Shown here: one piece after another, positions 35,981 to 44,740 of the stretch | Layout of the letters: every line of letters starts with the position of its first letter | Position numbering within the stretch: the first letter of the stretch is position 1 | Assembly (NCBI RefSeq): GCF_009905605.1 | Contig: NZ_JAAAKZ010000017.1 | Location: forward strand, 1 to 64,000 | DNA length: 64,000 nucleotides | Direction of reading: 5' to 3' | Origin: Runella sp. CRIBMP | GTDB lineage: Bacteria; Bacteroidota; Bacteroidia; Cytophagales; Spirosomataceae | Position numbers and translations under genes: made by a program | The notes under the pieces: model-generated | Database searches by the model: none | Seen by the model: only the letters and a program-made list of their open reading frames with translations | Told to the model about the DNA's origin: nothing

Positions 35981-38275
35981 ATGAATAAACTATATGTATT
36001 GCTGGCATTTTTGCTGGTACAACTTTCTACGTATGCCCAAACAGGAAGTATAAGGGGTACGGTGACCGTAAAAGGAAAACCGCTTGAGTTTGCTACGGCA
36101 GCCCTCAAGGGTACACAATATGGTACTACCACCAATGAATTAGGGGTTTTTGAACTTAAAAATGTAAAGTACGGAACGTATCAGTTGGTTATATCGTCTA
36201 TCGGATACCGCAACATCACCAAGTCGGTGACGATTTCGGAAGCGAAGTTTTTTCAGGAGCTTACTCTTCAAACCGAAGAATTGGAAAATTCGCTCAGTGA
36301 GGTGGTGGTTACAGGGACCATGAAAGAAGTATCAAAGCTAGACAGTCCTGTTCCCGTTGAAATTTACACCCCTGTTTTTTTTAAGCGAAACCCAGTGCCA
36401 AACCTCTTTGAATCACTGCAAAACATCAACGGTATTCGCCCCCAGCTAAACTGTAATGTTTGCAACACTGGCGACATTCACATCAATGGCTTGGAAGGCC
36501 CTTACACCATGATTATGATTGACGGAATGCCCATCGTTTCGGGCTTGTCGACGGTGTATGGTTTGAGCGGAATTCCGAGTGCGCTTATTGAGCGGGTAGA
36601 AATCGTAAAAGGCCCTGCATCAACGCTGTATGGCTCCGAAGCGGTAGGTGGTTTGATAAATGTTATTACTAAAAAACCATCTTCTGCTCCTTTGGTGTCG
36701 GCTGATGTAATGGGAACTTCATGGTCTGAGTTTAATACTGATTTGGGGGTTAAATACCGAGTAGGTGAAAAAGTTCAATCATTGTTTGGTCTAAACTACT
36801 TTAATTTTCAGCAACCAACCGATAAAAACGGCGACGGATTTACGGATATTACCCTTCAAAACCGTATTTCATTATTCAATAAATTTAGTGTTGAACGTAA
36901 AGATAATCGTTTGTTTACGGTAGGTGCCCGCTACGTGTACGAAGACCGTTGGGGAGGTCAAACTCAATGGACCCCCAAATACCGAGGAAGTAATGAAGTA
37001 TACGGTGAAACGATTCAAACCAAACGATGGGAGGTGATAGGAGCGTATCAATTGCCTATCAAAGAGAAAATCACGTTTCAATTTTCGGCCAACGGCCACA
37101 ATCAGGATTCATATTACGGCACGACTCCCTTTAACGCGCTGCAAACGATTGCTTTCGGACAGTTGACGTGGGATAAGAAAGCGGGAGAAAATCACGATTT
37201 GCTAATTGGAACGGCCCTTCGCTACACACATTACGACGATAATACCCCTGCCACTGCTATTGATGGTCGGAATGCGCCTTCTGTTGTGAAACTACCTGGA
37301 ATATTTGCTCAAGATGAAATTTCACTGAATGCCAATAACAAATTGTTGTTGGGACTTCGCTATGACTACAACTCCATTCACGGAAGTATTCTGACGCCCC
37401 GTTTAAACTACAAATGGACCTCCACGGACAAGCGAAATGTATTGCGGGCGAGTTTTGGCAATGGCTACCGCGTAGCCAACGTATTTACCGAAGACCACGC
37501 TGCCCTGACAGGAGCGCGGCAGGTGGTATTTACGGAAGAATTGAAGCCCGAACGCTCGTGGAACGGTAACGTGAATTACGTTCGCAAATTCTTCCTGACA
37601 AACGGAAGCTTTATTGGCTTGGACGCCACGGCCTTTTATACTTATTTCAACAATCGTATTATTCCCGACTACTTAACCGACCCCAACAAAATCATTTACA
37701 GCAATTTAGCGGGTAACGCCGTGTCGCGCGGGATTTCGCTAAATGTGGATTTTTCTTTTGCTAACGGCCTGAAAGCCATGGCGGGCGCTACGGCTATGGA
37801 TGTATTCCAACGAGAGGATGACGGAAGTGGGGAGTTGGTAAAAATGACGCAATTGCTGACGGAGAAATTTACGGGTGTGTGGTCTGTTTCGTACTCTTTC
37901 CAGCGCATCGGTTTGTCGATTGATTATACTGGAAATCTCTATGGCCCGATGAAATTACCCGTCTTAGGGCCGATGGACCCGCGCCCAGCGTATTCTCCTT
38001 GGTGGAGCTTACAGAATATTCAAGTGACCAAGAAATTTAACAACGGGCTAGAAATTTATGGAGGTGTAAAAAATCTGCTGAACTTTACCCCGCTGCGCGA
38101 TGCCATTGCCCGGGCTTTTGACCCTTTTGATAAACAGGTGACTTTTGGTGCCGACGGGCAGGTGATTCCGACGCCCAATAACCCCAATGCGTTAACGTTT
38201 GACCCCACGTACGTATATGCACCCAACCAAGGCATTCGTACATTTTTGGGAATTAGATATAATTTATTCAAATGA
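35981..38275 (+). CDS. TonB-dependent receptor with carboxypeptidase-regulatory N-domain
   Basis: A 764-residue outer-membrane importer. Signal peptide 1-20 (LSTYAQ), a CarboxypepD_reg domain (22-~105, GSIRGTVTVKGKPLEFATA), then a plug with LSEVVVTGTMKE (TonB-box-like) and IERVEIVKGPASTLYGSEAV. The beta-barrel fills ~230-764 and ends in a C-terminal YNLFK. The plug holds C158 and C161 in NCNVCNTGDIHING, a CxxC that is unusual in this family. The stop overlaps the thioredoxin start by 4 bases, implying coupled translation. The substrate is unknown; a metal or metal complex is inferred from the neighbours. Confidence 0.9.
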   Translation: MNKLYVLLAFLLVQLSTYAQTGSIRGTVTVKGKPLEFATAALKGTQYGTTTNELGVFELKNVKYGTYQLVISSIGYRNITKSVTISEAKFFQELTLQTEELENSLSEVVVTGTMKEVSKLDSPVPVEIYTPVFFKRNPVPNLFESLQNINGIRPQLNCNVCNTGDIHINGLEGPYTMIMIDGMPIVSGLSTVYGLSGIPSALIERVEIVKGPASTLYGSEAVGGLINVITKKPSSAPLVSADVMGTSWSEFNTDLGVKYRVGEKVQSLFGLNYFNFQQPTDKNGDGFTDITLQNRISLFNKFSVERKDNRLFTVGARYVYEDRWGGQTQWTPKYRGSNEVYGETIQTKRWEVIGAYQLPIKEKITFQFSANGHNQDSYYGTTPFNALQTIAFGQLTWDKKAGENHDLLIGTALRYTHYDDNTPATAIDGRNAPSVVKLPGIFAQDEISLNANNKLLLGLRYDYNSIHGSILTPRLNYKWTSTDKRNVLRASFGNGYRVANVFTEDHAALTGARQVVFTEELKPERSWNGNVNYVRKFFLTNGSFIGLDATAFYTYFNNRIIPDYLTDPNKIIYSNLAGNAVSRGISLNVDFSFANGLKAMAGATAMDVFQREDDGSGELVKMTQLLTEKFTGVWSVSYSFQRIGLSIDYTGNLYGPMKLPVLGPMDPRPAYSPWWSLQNIQVTKKFNNGLEIYGGVKNLLNFTPLRDAIARAFDPFDKQVTFGADGQVIPTPNNPNALTFDPTYVYAPNQGIRTFLGIRYNLFK

Positions 38276-38736
38276 AAAAAGGCATTCTCATCTTGATTTT
38301 CGCTTGGTTTGGGCTTTATACCACTCAGGTAGAAGCCCAAACCCTGCAATGGACGTCATTTGAGAATCTAAATGACAGCCTGCGGAAAGAGCGCCGTCCT
38401 TTGCTGATTTTTATCCATACAGATTGGTGTAAGTATTGCAAAATGATGGAGTTGAAAACATTTACCGAACCCGAGCTTGTGAAGGTGTTAAACGCTCAAT
38501 TTTACTGTTTAGACCTTAATGCCGAAGATACCCGTACGATTCTGTTTTTAAATAAAAAGTATAAATTTAAACCCACGGGCGTCAATACTGGCGTGCATGA
38601 ATTGGCAGAACTACTCGGAACCGACAAAGGCCGGTTAACGTATCCTACGACGGTTTTCTTTGATCAACATCTGCAATTGCAAAATAGAATGGTAGGAGCC
38701 CTGGAAGCCAAACAGTTGCAGCAGCTTTTTGAATGA
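38272..38736 (+). CDS. exported thioredoxin-fold protein of the TonB cassette
   Basis: A 154-residue protein with a signal peptide (cleavage after VEAQ) and a CxxC active site, C53/C56 in HTDWCKYCKMMELKTF. A cis-Pro follows in LTYPTTVFFD. The WCKYC motif resembles DUF255/thioredoxin_7 proteins. The ATG overlaps the stop of the TonB receptor, so the two are made together. It may act on the CxxC in the receptor plug or on a metal-binding partner (inference). Confidence 0.8.
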   Translation: MKKGILILIFAWFGLYTTQVEAQTLQWTSFENLNDSLRKERRPLLIFIHTDWCKYCKMMELKTFTEPELVKVLNAQFYCLDLNAEDTRTILFLNKKYKFKPTGVNTGVHELAELLGTDKGRLTYPTTVFFDQHLQLQNRMVGALEAKQLQQLFE

Positions 38737-38777
38737 CTAGGCATTTTTACATGATTTTTGTCATTACATTCAACCAA

Positions 38778-38810
38778 GTCCGGCACCTATCTTGCCGGAC
38801 ATTTGTTTTT
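38778..38810 (+). terminator. terminator of the TonB receptor cassette
   Basis: A perfect 8-bp stem GTCCGGCA/TGCCGGAC with a CCTATCT loop, followed by ATTTGTTTTT. It ends 5 bases before the truncated hemoglobin ATG, so it may also act in that gene's leader. Confidence 0.75.
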
Positions 38811-38815
38811 ATACC

Positions 38816-39214
38816 ATGCCAAAACTATTAGAAACCCGTGAAGATGTAGAGCTGATGGTTAATCAGTTTTACCAAAAAATTCGTCAGGATGCTGAGCTTG
38901 GGTATATTTTTGAGGAGGTTGCACACATAGATTGGGAGCTGCATCTTCCCAAAATGTATGATTTTTGGGAAGGAATTTTGCTGGGAACGGCCAATTATAT
39001 GGGTCGACCTATGCCCCCTCATTTTCGCCTTACCACTAAGTATACACTTACGCCCGAGCACTTCGACCGTTGGCTTCATTTGTTTTTTGAAAATGTGGAC
39101 GCGTTGTTTGAAGGTGATATTGCTGCCGAAGCCAAGTACCGTGCTTACAGTATAGCAACAATTATGAACCAACGGGTTCAGCAGGTAAATGCGCAGATTT
39201 CGGAAGAAAATTGA
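38816..39214 (+). CDS. group III truncated hemoglobin
   Basis: A 132-residue heme protein of the 2-on-2 globin fold. Group III features are MYDFWEGILLGTANYMGRP and LTPEHFDRWLHLFFENVDAL, with the proximal histidine in the latter. Likely binds O2 or NO; its physiological partner is unknown. A longer reading from 38792 would begin inside the terminator hairpin, so the ATG at 38816 (MPKLLETREDVEL) was chosen. Confidence 0.85.
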   Translation: MPKLLETREDVELMVNQFYQKIRQDAELGYIFEEVAHIDWELHLPKMYDFWEGILLGTANYMGRPMPPHFRLTTKYTLTPEHFDRWLHLFFENVDALFEGDIAAEAKYRAYSIATIMNQRVQQVNAQISEEN

Positions 39215-39318
39215 TTTTGAAGGGGTTAGATAAAATGGTTTTTTTGGGGTTAATTGTAATGATGAAGTTTTTAAATGTACTTTTAGAAGAATATTGGTAG
39301 GTAACTAATTGGTATTCA

Positions 39319-39350
39319 TTGACTTTAATTGTATTTATTTTATACCTTTG
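39319..39350 (+). promoter_or_regulatory. promoter of the CBM48 protein gene
   Basis: TTG at 39319-39321, 21 bases, then TACCTTTG at 39343-39350, an exact TAnnTTTG. The ATG follows 30 bases later. Confidence 0.7.
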
Positions 39351-39379
39351 TGCTGCAAACCAAAACCAACAAAAACACT

Positions 39380-39691
39380 ATGGCTATTGCAAAGCAATTT
39401 TTGAAAAGCAAACCTGTCTGCAAAGTAACGTTCTCTCTGTCTGCTGATGTAGTGGCAGATGCTAAAGATGTAGCAGTAGTAGGCGAGTTTAATGACTGGG
39501 CTGCCGAAGCCGCTACTAAATTGAAGAAACAGAAAGATGGTTCATATAAAGCAACGCTCGAATTGGAAGCCGGAAAAGAATATGCTTTCCGTTATTTAAT
39601 CGACGGCGCTACCTGGACCAACGACGAAGCCGCTGATAAATATATCCCAAGCGGAGTATCTTACGAAGAGAACTCAGTAATCGTTCTGTAA
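39380..39691 (+). CDS. stand-alone CBM48 (glycogen-binding) protein
   Basis: A 103-residue protein made of one early-set/AMPK-type carbohydrate-binding domain: AVVGEFNDWAAEAATKLKK, DGSYKATLELEAGKEYAFRY and LIDGATWTNDEAADKY. In larger enzymes this module binds glycogen; here it stands alone, as in many Bacteroidota. The ATG at 39380 was chosen because a frame extension to 39329 would cross the consensus promoter. Confidence 0.85.
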   Translation: MAIAKQFLKSKPVCKVTFSLSADVVADAKDVAVVGEFNDWAAEAATKLKKQKDGSYKATLELEAGKEYAFRYLIDGATWTNDEAADKYIPSGVSYEENSVIVL

Positions 39692-39705
39692 GAAAAAACA
39701 CAGCC

Positions 39706-39746
39706 AAAACGCCTCTTTCTACCTTTAGAGAGAGGCGTTTTTTGTT
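39706..39746. terminator. bidirectional terminator between CBM48 and thioesterase genes
   Basis: AAAACGCCTCT pairs with AGAGGCGTTTT (perfect 11 bp), with inner TTCT/AGAG and T/A tracts on both sides. Confidence 0.85.
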
Positions 39747-40166
39747 TCATAGGTTGATAATGGCCATTGTTAAACGGCTGATACAAACCAGTTTGTTTTC
39801 TTCGTTCGTAATTCGGATTTCCCAGACGTGCGTCGTTCGACCGATGTGAAGAGGGGTAGATTTTCCGTATACCCACCCACTTTTTACCGCTCTAATATGA
39901 TTGGCATTAATGTCAAGCCCTACGGCTTGCTGCTTGGTGGTGTCGGGCAAGAGCAGGAATGACGAGAGGCTACCGAGGGTTTCGGCCAACACAACAGATG
40001 CCCCCCCGTGCAATATACCAAACGGTTGATGCGTACGGTGGTCAACGGGCATTCGCGCCACGAGATAATCCTCGCCGATTTCAAGGTATTCGATGCCTAA
40101 ATGGTCGCCAATGGTGTTTTTGTTCCATTGCTGAAGTTGTACGAGCGCAATATTTTTGTTGAACAT
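39747..40166 (-). CDS. hotdog-fold acyl-CoA thioesterase (PaaI/MenI-like)
   Basis: A 139-residue single hotdog domain: DHRTHQPFGILHGGASVVLA with the conserved HGG, then E61-type catalytic Glu in AETLGS. It matches the PaaI/DHNA-CoA (MenI/EntH) group, which hydrolyses aryl- or acyl-CoA esters. The substrate is uncertain; menaquinone synthesis is possible, but no men gene is adjacent. Confidence 0.85.
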   Translation of the reverse strand: MFNKNIALVQLQQWNKNTIGDHLGIEYLEIGEDYLVARMPVDHRTHQPFGILHGGASVVLAETLGSLSSFLLLPDTTKQQAVGLDINANHIRAVKSGWVYGKSTPLHIGRTTHVWEIRITNEENKLVCISRLTMAIINL

Positions 40167-40305
40167 CAGGAAAAGGGGTATTTTTGTAAACAGAATTTAA
40201 GTCGGGGGCGGGTCGTTTGATTTTAGAAAGTTGACTAACATTTTCTTTCTTCACAAAACTACAAAGAACCGTCAAACATACATTAAACTTAAAATTACCC
40301 ACAAA

Positions 40306-40941
40306 TTGTCTTCAAAAACTATTTATTTGATTCGCCACGGCGAAACAGATTATAATCGTCGCGGCGTAGTACAAGGAAGCGGCATTGATGCCCATCTTAA
40401 CGAACTTGGTGAAGCACAAGCAAAAGCGTTTTTTGAGGTATATCATGACATCAAATTTGATAAAGTATACACGTCAAAGTTGATCAGGACGGTACAAAGT
40501 GTACGCGGTTTTTTGGATAAGGGGCTGCCGCATGAGGCGTATGAGGGACTGAATGAGATTAGTTGGGGAATTAGAGAGGGGCGTACGCCCAACAGCATGG
40601 ACAATGACTATTATCGTTGGCTGGTGACTAGTTGGCAGCAAGGAAAAACCGATTTGCAGGCCGAAGGAGGAGAAAGCCCCGAAGATGTTCAAAAAAGGCA
40701 GTTGCCAGTCATTGACTTGATTCTAGCCCGCCCCGAAGAGAAAACGGTGCTGGTGGCCATGCACGGCCGGGCAATGAGGGTACTTTTAGCCACTATTTTT
40801 AATCGACCTTTGCACTTAATGGATGAGTTTCTGCACACTAATTTGGGCTTATATCTGTTGCATTACGATTACAATTCAAAAAGTTTTTCCCTCCAAAAAG
40901 AAAACGATATTGCTCATTTACAATCTCTCGAAACCCTCTAA
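40306..40941 (+). CDS. histidine phosphatase family protein
   Basis: A ~211-residue phosphoglycerate-mutase-like phosphatase. The RHGET catalytic motif ([14 protein letters not shown]) lies just after the start, with HGRA near the C-terminus. No ATG lies upstream in frame. The TTG at 40306 (read [12 protein letters not shown]) gives the family's usual N-terminus and was chosen over a TTG at 40231, which would add 25 atypical residues. Its substrate is unknown. pyrF follows after 2 bases, suggesting an operon. Confidence 0.75.
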   Translation: MSSKTIYLIRHGETDYNRRGVVQGSGIDAHLNELGEAQAKAFFEVYHDIKFDKVYTSKLIRTVQSVRGFLDKGLPHEAYEGLNEISWGIREGRTPNSMDNDYYRWLVTSWQQGKTDLQAEGGESPEDVQKRQLPVIDLILARPEEKTVLVAMHGRAMRVLLATIFNRPLHLMDEFLHTNLGLYLLHYDYNSKSFSLQKENDIAHLQSLETL

Positions 40942-40943
40942 TC

Positions 40944-41843
40944 ATGAATCGTACCCAACTGATTGAACAGATAAAACGAAAAAAATCATTCCTCTGTGTT
41001 GGCCTTGACCCTGATTTAAAAAAACTCCCCAAGCATATTCTCCGTGAGCCAGATGCCATTTTTGAGTTTAACAAACGACTCATTGACGCCACCGCCCCTT
41101 ATGCCGTAGCTTATAAACCCAACATTGCTTTTTATGAAGCCCTCGGCCCACGCGGTTGGAATAGTTTGCAGCGGACTTTAGGGTACATACCCAAGGATTG
41201 TTTTACCATTGCTGATGCCAAGCGGGGTGACATTGGCAATACATCTTCTCTCTACGCTCAGGCTTTTTTTGATAAAGGTTCTTCGGGAATGTCGTTTGAC
41301 AGCATTACGGTAGCTCCTTACATGGGGCGCGATTCGGTCATTCCATTTTTAGAATTTAAAGATAAATGGGTGATTTTGTTGGCCTTAACTTCCAACGAAG
41401 GCAGCGCTGATTTTCAAACCATGATGATGAACCCCAAGCTCTCTCGCAATGATGACGATGATTTTGGGCTTTCCAACAGTCAGGTGGTGCTGGATAATGA
41501 AAACGAATATTTGTTTGAGCGGGTCGTTCGGGTATCTCAACAGTGGGGGGGCAATGACCGCCTTATGTATGTTGTGGGGGCCACGCAGGCACCCATGCTG
41601 CAGCAAATCCGTAAGCTCGCGCCCGAGCATTTTTTGCTTATTCCAGGCGTAGGTGCGCAAGGGGGCAGCTTAGAAGAAGTATGTAAATACGGCATGACCA
41701 AAGAATGTGGATTGTTGGTCAATGCTTCTCGGAGCATTATTTACGCGTCTTCAGGGATTGATTTTGCCCAAAAGGCGGGCGAGGAGGCAAAACGAATGCA
41801 GCAGGAAATGGAGCAGCAATTACAAGCGTTTAAGATAATATAA
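40944..41843 (+). CDS. pyrF: orotidine 5'-phosphate decarboxylase (type 2)
   Basis: Converts OMP to UMP, the last step of de novo pyrimidine synthesis. A 299-residue type 2 enzyme: [19 protein letters not shown], the catalytic [11 protein letters not shown] (D and K, ~92-102), and [11 protein letters not shown] near 230. At 2 bases from the phosphatase stop it is probably in the same transcript. Confidence 0.95.
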   Translation: MNRTQLIEQIKRKKSFLCVGLDPDLKKLPKHILREPDAIFEFNKRLIDATAPYAVAYKPNIAFYEALGPRGWNSLQRTLGYIPKDCFTIADAKRGDIGNTSSLYAQAFFDKGSSGMSFDSITVAPYMGRDSVIPFLEFKDKWVILLALTSNEGSADFQTMMMNPKLSRNDDDDFGLSNSQVVLDNENEYLFERVVRVSQQWGGNDRLMYVVGATQAPMLQQIRKLAPEHFLLIPGVGAQGGSLEEVCKYGMTKECGLLVNASRSIIYASSGIDFAQKAGEEAKRMQQEMEQQLQAFKII

Positions 41844-41859
41844 GATAAGAGAATGGTTG

Positions 41860-42456
41860 TTATCTGTTGATTTTTAGTTTTTTAAATAGCCATTCCTTCT
41901 CTATTTCAACTACTTCGGCAGGTTGAATTGTGCCTAGTTTAATATTTTCAATGGCCCAACGGACCAAGCGGAGTGTGGGAAATCCCACGGCTGCGGTCAT
42001 GCGCCTCACTTGGCGGTTTTTTCCTTCATGAAGGGTAAGTGCTATCCAACTTGTCGGAATATTTTGGCGGACTCTAATCGGGGGAATGCGCTGTGGTAAA
42101 GGTGGTTCATTGACCAATAATTCTACCTTTGCGGGAAGCGTTTGGTGGGGCTTGCCATCTATCGAAATTTTTACCCCTTTTTGAAGTTCTTCAAGAGCGG
42201 TGTCTGTAATTTGTCCGTCTACCTGCACAAAGTAAGTCCGCTGATGTTTGAATTTTGGATTTAGCAGACGATTGTTGAGAAAAGTGTCGTTGGTTAACAA
42301 AAGCAGTCCTTCACTATCGGCATCTAACCGGCCGACGGGGTATACATCTTTGGAAAAATCAAAAGATAAATCTGCCAAAGTAGCCTTGTCGCCTTCTCGC
42401 GAAAACTGCGACATCATGCCAAAAGGCTTGTAAATGAGAAAATAACGGTATTTCAT
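41860..42456 (-). CDS. pseudouridine synthase, RluE/RsuA type
   Basis: A 198-residue rRNA pseudouridine synthase without an S4 domain: YFLIYKPFGMMSQFS, then the catalytic Asp in YPVGRLDADSEGLLLLTND (~40-58) and LTLHEGKNRQVRRM near 142. It most resembles RluE (23S U2457) but the target is inferred. Its ATG overlaps the RES toxin stop by 4 bases (ATGA), so it is translationally coupled to the toxin-antitoxin pair. Confidence 0.85.
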   Translation of the reverse strand: MKYRYFLIYKPFGMMSQFSREGDKATLADLSFDFSKDVYPVGRLDADSEGLLLLTNDTFLNNRLLNPKFKHQRTYFVQVDGQITDTALEELQKGVKISIDGKPHQTLPAKVELLVNEPPLPQRIPPIRVRQNIPTSWIALTLHEGKNRQVRRMTAAVGFPTLRLVRWAIENIKLGTIQPAEVVEIEKEWLFKKLKINR

Positions 42457-42926
42457 TTAAAAAGACGGCTATCGAAGGAGAATGGGACAATTTCTACAAC
42501 TTTTGCTTCTTTCATGCGGGGATGATTTGGATTGATAAGGTAGTTGAAGGACATTGGTACAATAACAGAAGGTAATGCGATCGTTAAATGCGTTTGTTGG
42601 GCAAACCAATTCTCCGTAAATTGTTGAGTAGCGGCTGATATATGAACATCGGCCCAGTTTTCAGGTAATAGTTCAGTATTCACCTGAAAAATAGAGTCTG
42701 ACGGGATTTCGATTGTTGCCAAAACGTGCTTAGGTAAGTCATCAAGGTAGATTTCTTCAATATGCACTAACGTTTCTAAAAGAGCTAATTCTGGAGAAGC
42801 AGAAGTGTAAACAACGGCATTGCCAATGGTGTTCCAACGACCCCCAAACAGTTCTGCGCCATATCCCGATAAAATGTTTTCAATGGAAGAAAACCTCGCT
42901 TTCTGAAGACGAAATACATGAATCAT
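42453..42926 (-). CDS. RES domain toxin
   Basis: A 157-residue RES-domain protein. The namesake residues are visible: R30 in FGGRWNTIG, E51 in ALLETLVHIEE and S120 in ALPSVIVP. RES toxins degrade NAD+ (phosphorolysis or glycohydrolysis). It follows the antitoxin by 2 bases and ends inside the start of the pseudouridine synthase. Confidence 0.9.
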   Translation of the reverse strand: MIHVFRLQKARFSSIENILSGYGAELFGGRWNTIGNAVVYTSASPELALLETLVHIEEIYLDDLPKHVLATIEIPSDSIFQVNTELLPENWADVHISAATQQFTENWFAQQTHLTIALPSVIVPMSFNYLINPNHPRMKEAKVVEIVPFSFDSRLFK

Positions 42927-42928
42927 TG

Positions 42929-43345
42929 TTAGATATACACGCTGTGTTCAATGCGTCCTAAGGCAGTTTCAACGATTTTCATACCAGTTATTGTATTGAG
43001 TAGGGCAAGTGGGGCTTCACCATACATAGTGCGCAGGGGTCGTCGCATCCAACGCTTAAACTTTTCCCGTTCTTCAAACACTTCTTCTCCGTATTGAAGT
43101 AATTTCTTTAACTGCAAAAGTCGGTCAGAGGCACTTACATCAAGGCGTGCTTCCTCTTTATATCGGTGATAGGTACGTTCCGAAAGGTTAAGGATTCGGG
43201 CCATTTCACGGTCGGTCAGGCCATAAACTTCTGCCAACGCATCGGCGTCGTCTTTGGTGAGACCTTCGCGGGTTTTTTGGATGAGCAAAAAAGGATCATC
43301 GAAGGTCAGCAGCATGAAGGTTGATTTTCTTGATGGCGCTATCAT
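42929..43345 (-). CDS. Xre/MbcA/ParS-type antitoxin (DUF2384)
   Basis: A 138-residue antitoxin. A helix-turn-helix-like N-terminal region (LTDREMARILNLSERTYHRY, ~43-62) precedes the DUF2384 toxin-binding domain (GEAPLALLNTITGMKIVETA, ~110-129). The C-terminal HSVYI tail likely plugs the RES active site, as in related pairs (inference). It should repress its own promoter; operator-like repeats lie upstream. The ATG at 43345 sits ~13 bases after the predicted start site, and a second Met at 43315 is possible. Confidence 0.9.
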   Translation of the reverse strand: MIAPSRKSTFMLLTFDDPFLLIQKTREGLTKDDADALAEVYGLTDREMARILNLSERTYHRYKEEARLDVSASDRLLQLKKLLQYGEEVFEEREKFKRWMRRPLRTMYGEAPLALLNTITGMKIVETALGRIEHSVYI

Positions 43346-43364
43346 GATAGTGTGCTATTTGACA

Positions 43365-43396
43365 CAAATATAAGTGACATTTGGCGTATAGTCAAA
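43365..43396 (-). promoter_or_regulatory. promoter of the toxin-antitoxin operon
   Basis: On the minus strand: TTTG at 43396-43393, 20 bases, then TATATTTG at 43372-43365, both exact Bacteroidota consensus boxes. The half-site GTCACTTAT (43378-43370) lies between them. Confidence 0.75.
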
Positions 43397-43409
43397 TTTG
43401 CTACCAAAA

Positions 43410-43439
43410 AGTCACCTATGAATTCTCTCATAAGTGACT
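43410..43439. promoter_or_regulatory. operator-like inverted repeat upstream of the toxin-antitoxin promoter
   Basis: AGTCACCTATGA pairs with TCATAAGTGACT, 11 of 12, with a 6-base centre. The ATAAGTGAC half recurs at 43370-43378 inside the promoter. It may be the antitoxin's operator, and may also form a weak terminator for the thiolase gene. Confidence 0.6.
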
Positions 43440-43461
43440 CATTAGCTAGGTAGAACGCTGG

Positions 43462-44643
43462 TTAAACCTTTTCAATGACGATCGCCGATGCCCCACCACC
43501 GCCGTTACAAATAGCGGCAAGGCCGTATTTGCCGCCTTTTTGGTTCAATACATTTTGGAGGGTGACTACAATACGCGCCCCCGAGCACCCTAATGGATGG
43601 CCTAGCGATACGGCGCCACCAAACACGTTGATTTTTTCATGTGCGATGCCCATTTCTTTCATAAATGCCATCGTCACTACGGCAAACGCCTCATTTACTT
43701 CAAAATAATCAATTTGATCGGTAGTGAGGCCCGCTCTTTTGAGGGCTTTGGGAGCCGCTACCGTGGGAGCGGTTGTAAACCATTCTGGCTCATGCTCGGC
43801 ATCGGCAAAGGAAACAATGCGGGCCAAAGGGGTAATGCCCAATTCGTTTACTTTTCGTTCGCTCATTAAGACCAGTGCTGCGGCACCGTCGTTGATGGTG
43901 GAGGAATTCGCCGCCGTTACGGTGCCGTCTTTGTTGAAGGCAGGTCGTAGTGTAGGAATTTTATCGAATTTAACGTTTTTGTACTCTTCGTCCTGTGCCA
44001 CAACGATGGCATCGCCTTTGCGCTGAGGTACTTCAACCGAAATCACTTCTTTATCAAAGTAGCCTGCCTGCCATGTTTCGGCGCTGCGTTGATAGGACGC
44101 GATGGTAAAGGCATCCTGCTCTTCGCGCGTGAAACCGTATTTGACGGCAGTAGCATCGGCGCATACGCCCATGGCCATCCCGCCGTAAGCATCGACCAAA
44201 CCATCCTTGGCGAGACCGTCGATAAAGGTGCCGTTGCCGTAGCCATAGCCGCCAAAACGGGCCTTGTCGAGATAAAAAGGAGCATTTGACATGCTTTCCA
44301 TACCACCAGCTACCACCACATCAGCTTGACCCAGTAAAATATCCTGTGCGCCCATCATCACAGATTTCATACCAGATGCGCATACTTTGTTGACGGTTGT
44401 GCAGGTAGCGTATTTGCTGAGGCCTCCCAAAATGGCCGCCTGACGCGCGGGAGCCTGCCCAAGGTTGGCGGATACCACGTTGCCCATGTACACGGCCTCT
44501 ATCAGTTGTGGGTCGAGGGGCAGAGATGATAGCGCGCCACGAATGGCTGCCGCGCCTAAATTCGTAGCTGAGAGACTAGATAATGTGCCACCGAAGCTAC
44601 CAATGGGTGTTCTTACGGCCGAAACAATGTAGACGGATTGCAT
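43462..44643 (-). CDS. acetyl-CoA C-acetyltransferase (thiolase)
   Basis: A 393-residue thiolase II: condenses two acetyl-CoA or cleaves acetoacetyl-CoA. The active-site residues are C88 (NKVCASGMKS), H349 (SLGHPLGCSG) and C379 (AICNGGGGAS). Length is typical. It is single, and its minus-strand promoter has TACCTTTG at 44718-44711. Which direction it favours (ketone-body, isoprenoid or beta-oxidation) cannot be told from the sequence. Confidence 0.92.
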   Translation of the reverse strand: MQSVYIVSAVRTPIGSFGGTLSSLSATNLGAAAIRGALSSLPLDPQLIEAVYMGNVVSANLGQAPARQAAILGGLSKYATCTTVNKVCASGMKSVMMGAQDILLGQADVVVAGGMESMSNAPFYLDKARFGGYGYGNGTFIDGLAKDGLVDAYGGMAMGVCADATAVKYGFTREEQDAFTIASYQRSAETWQAGYFDKEVISVEVPQRKGDAIVVAQDEEYKNVKFDKIPTLRPAFNKDGTVTAANSSTINDGAAALVLMSERKVNELGITPLARIVSFADAEHEPEWFTTAPTVAAPKALKRAGLTTDQIDYFEVNEAFAVVTMAFMKEMGIAHEKINVFGGAVSLGHPLGCSGARIVVTLQNVLNQKGGKYGLAAICNGGGGASAIVIEKV

Positions 44644-44710
44644 TAGAGTTGATGAGTTGAAGTGATTTTGGAATGAGTATTAATGCCTGATTTTTTTGAT
44701 AAGCAAGAAC

Positions 44711-44739
44711 CAAAGGTAAAGGTTTTTCAGTTTAGTCAA
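44711..44739 (-). promoter_or_regulatory. promoter of the thiolase gene
   Basis: On the minus strand: TTG at 44739-44737, 18 bases, then TACCTTTG at 44718-44711. It overlaps the DMT gene's 5' edge. Confidence 0.55.
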
Positions 44740-44740
44740 T

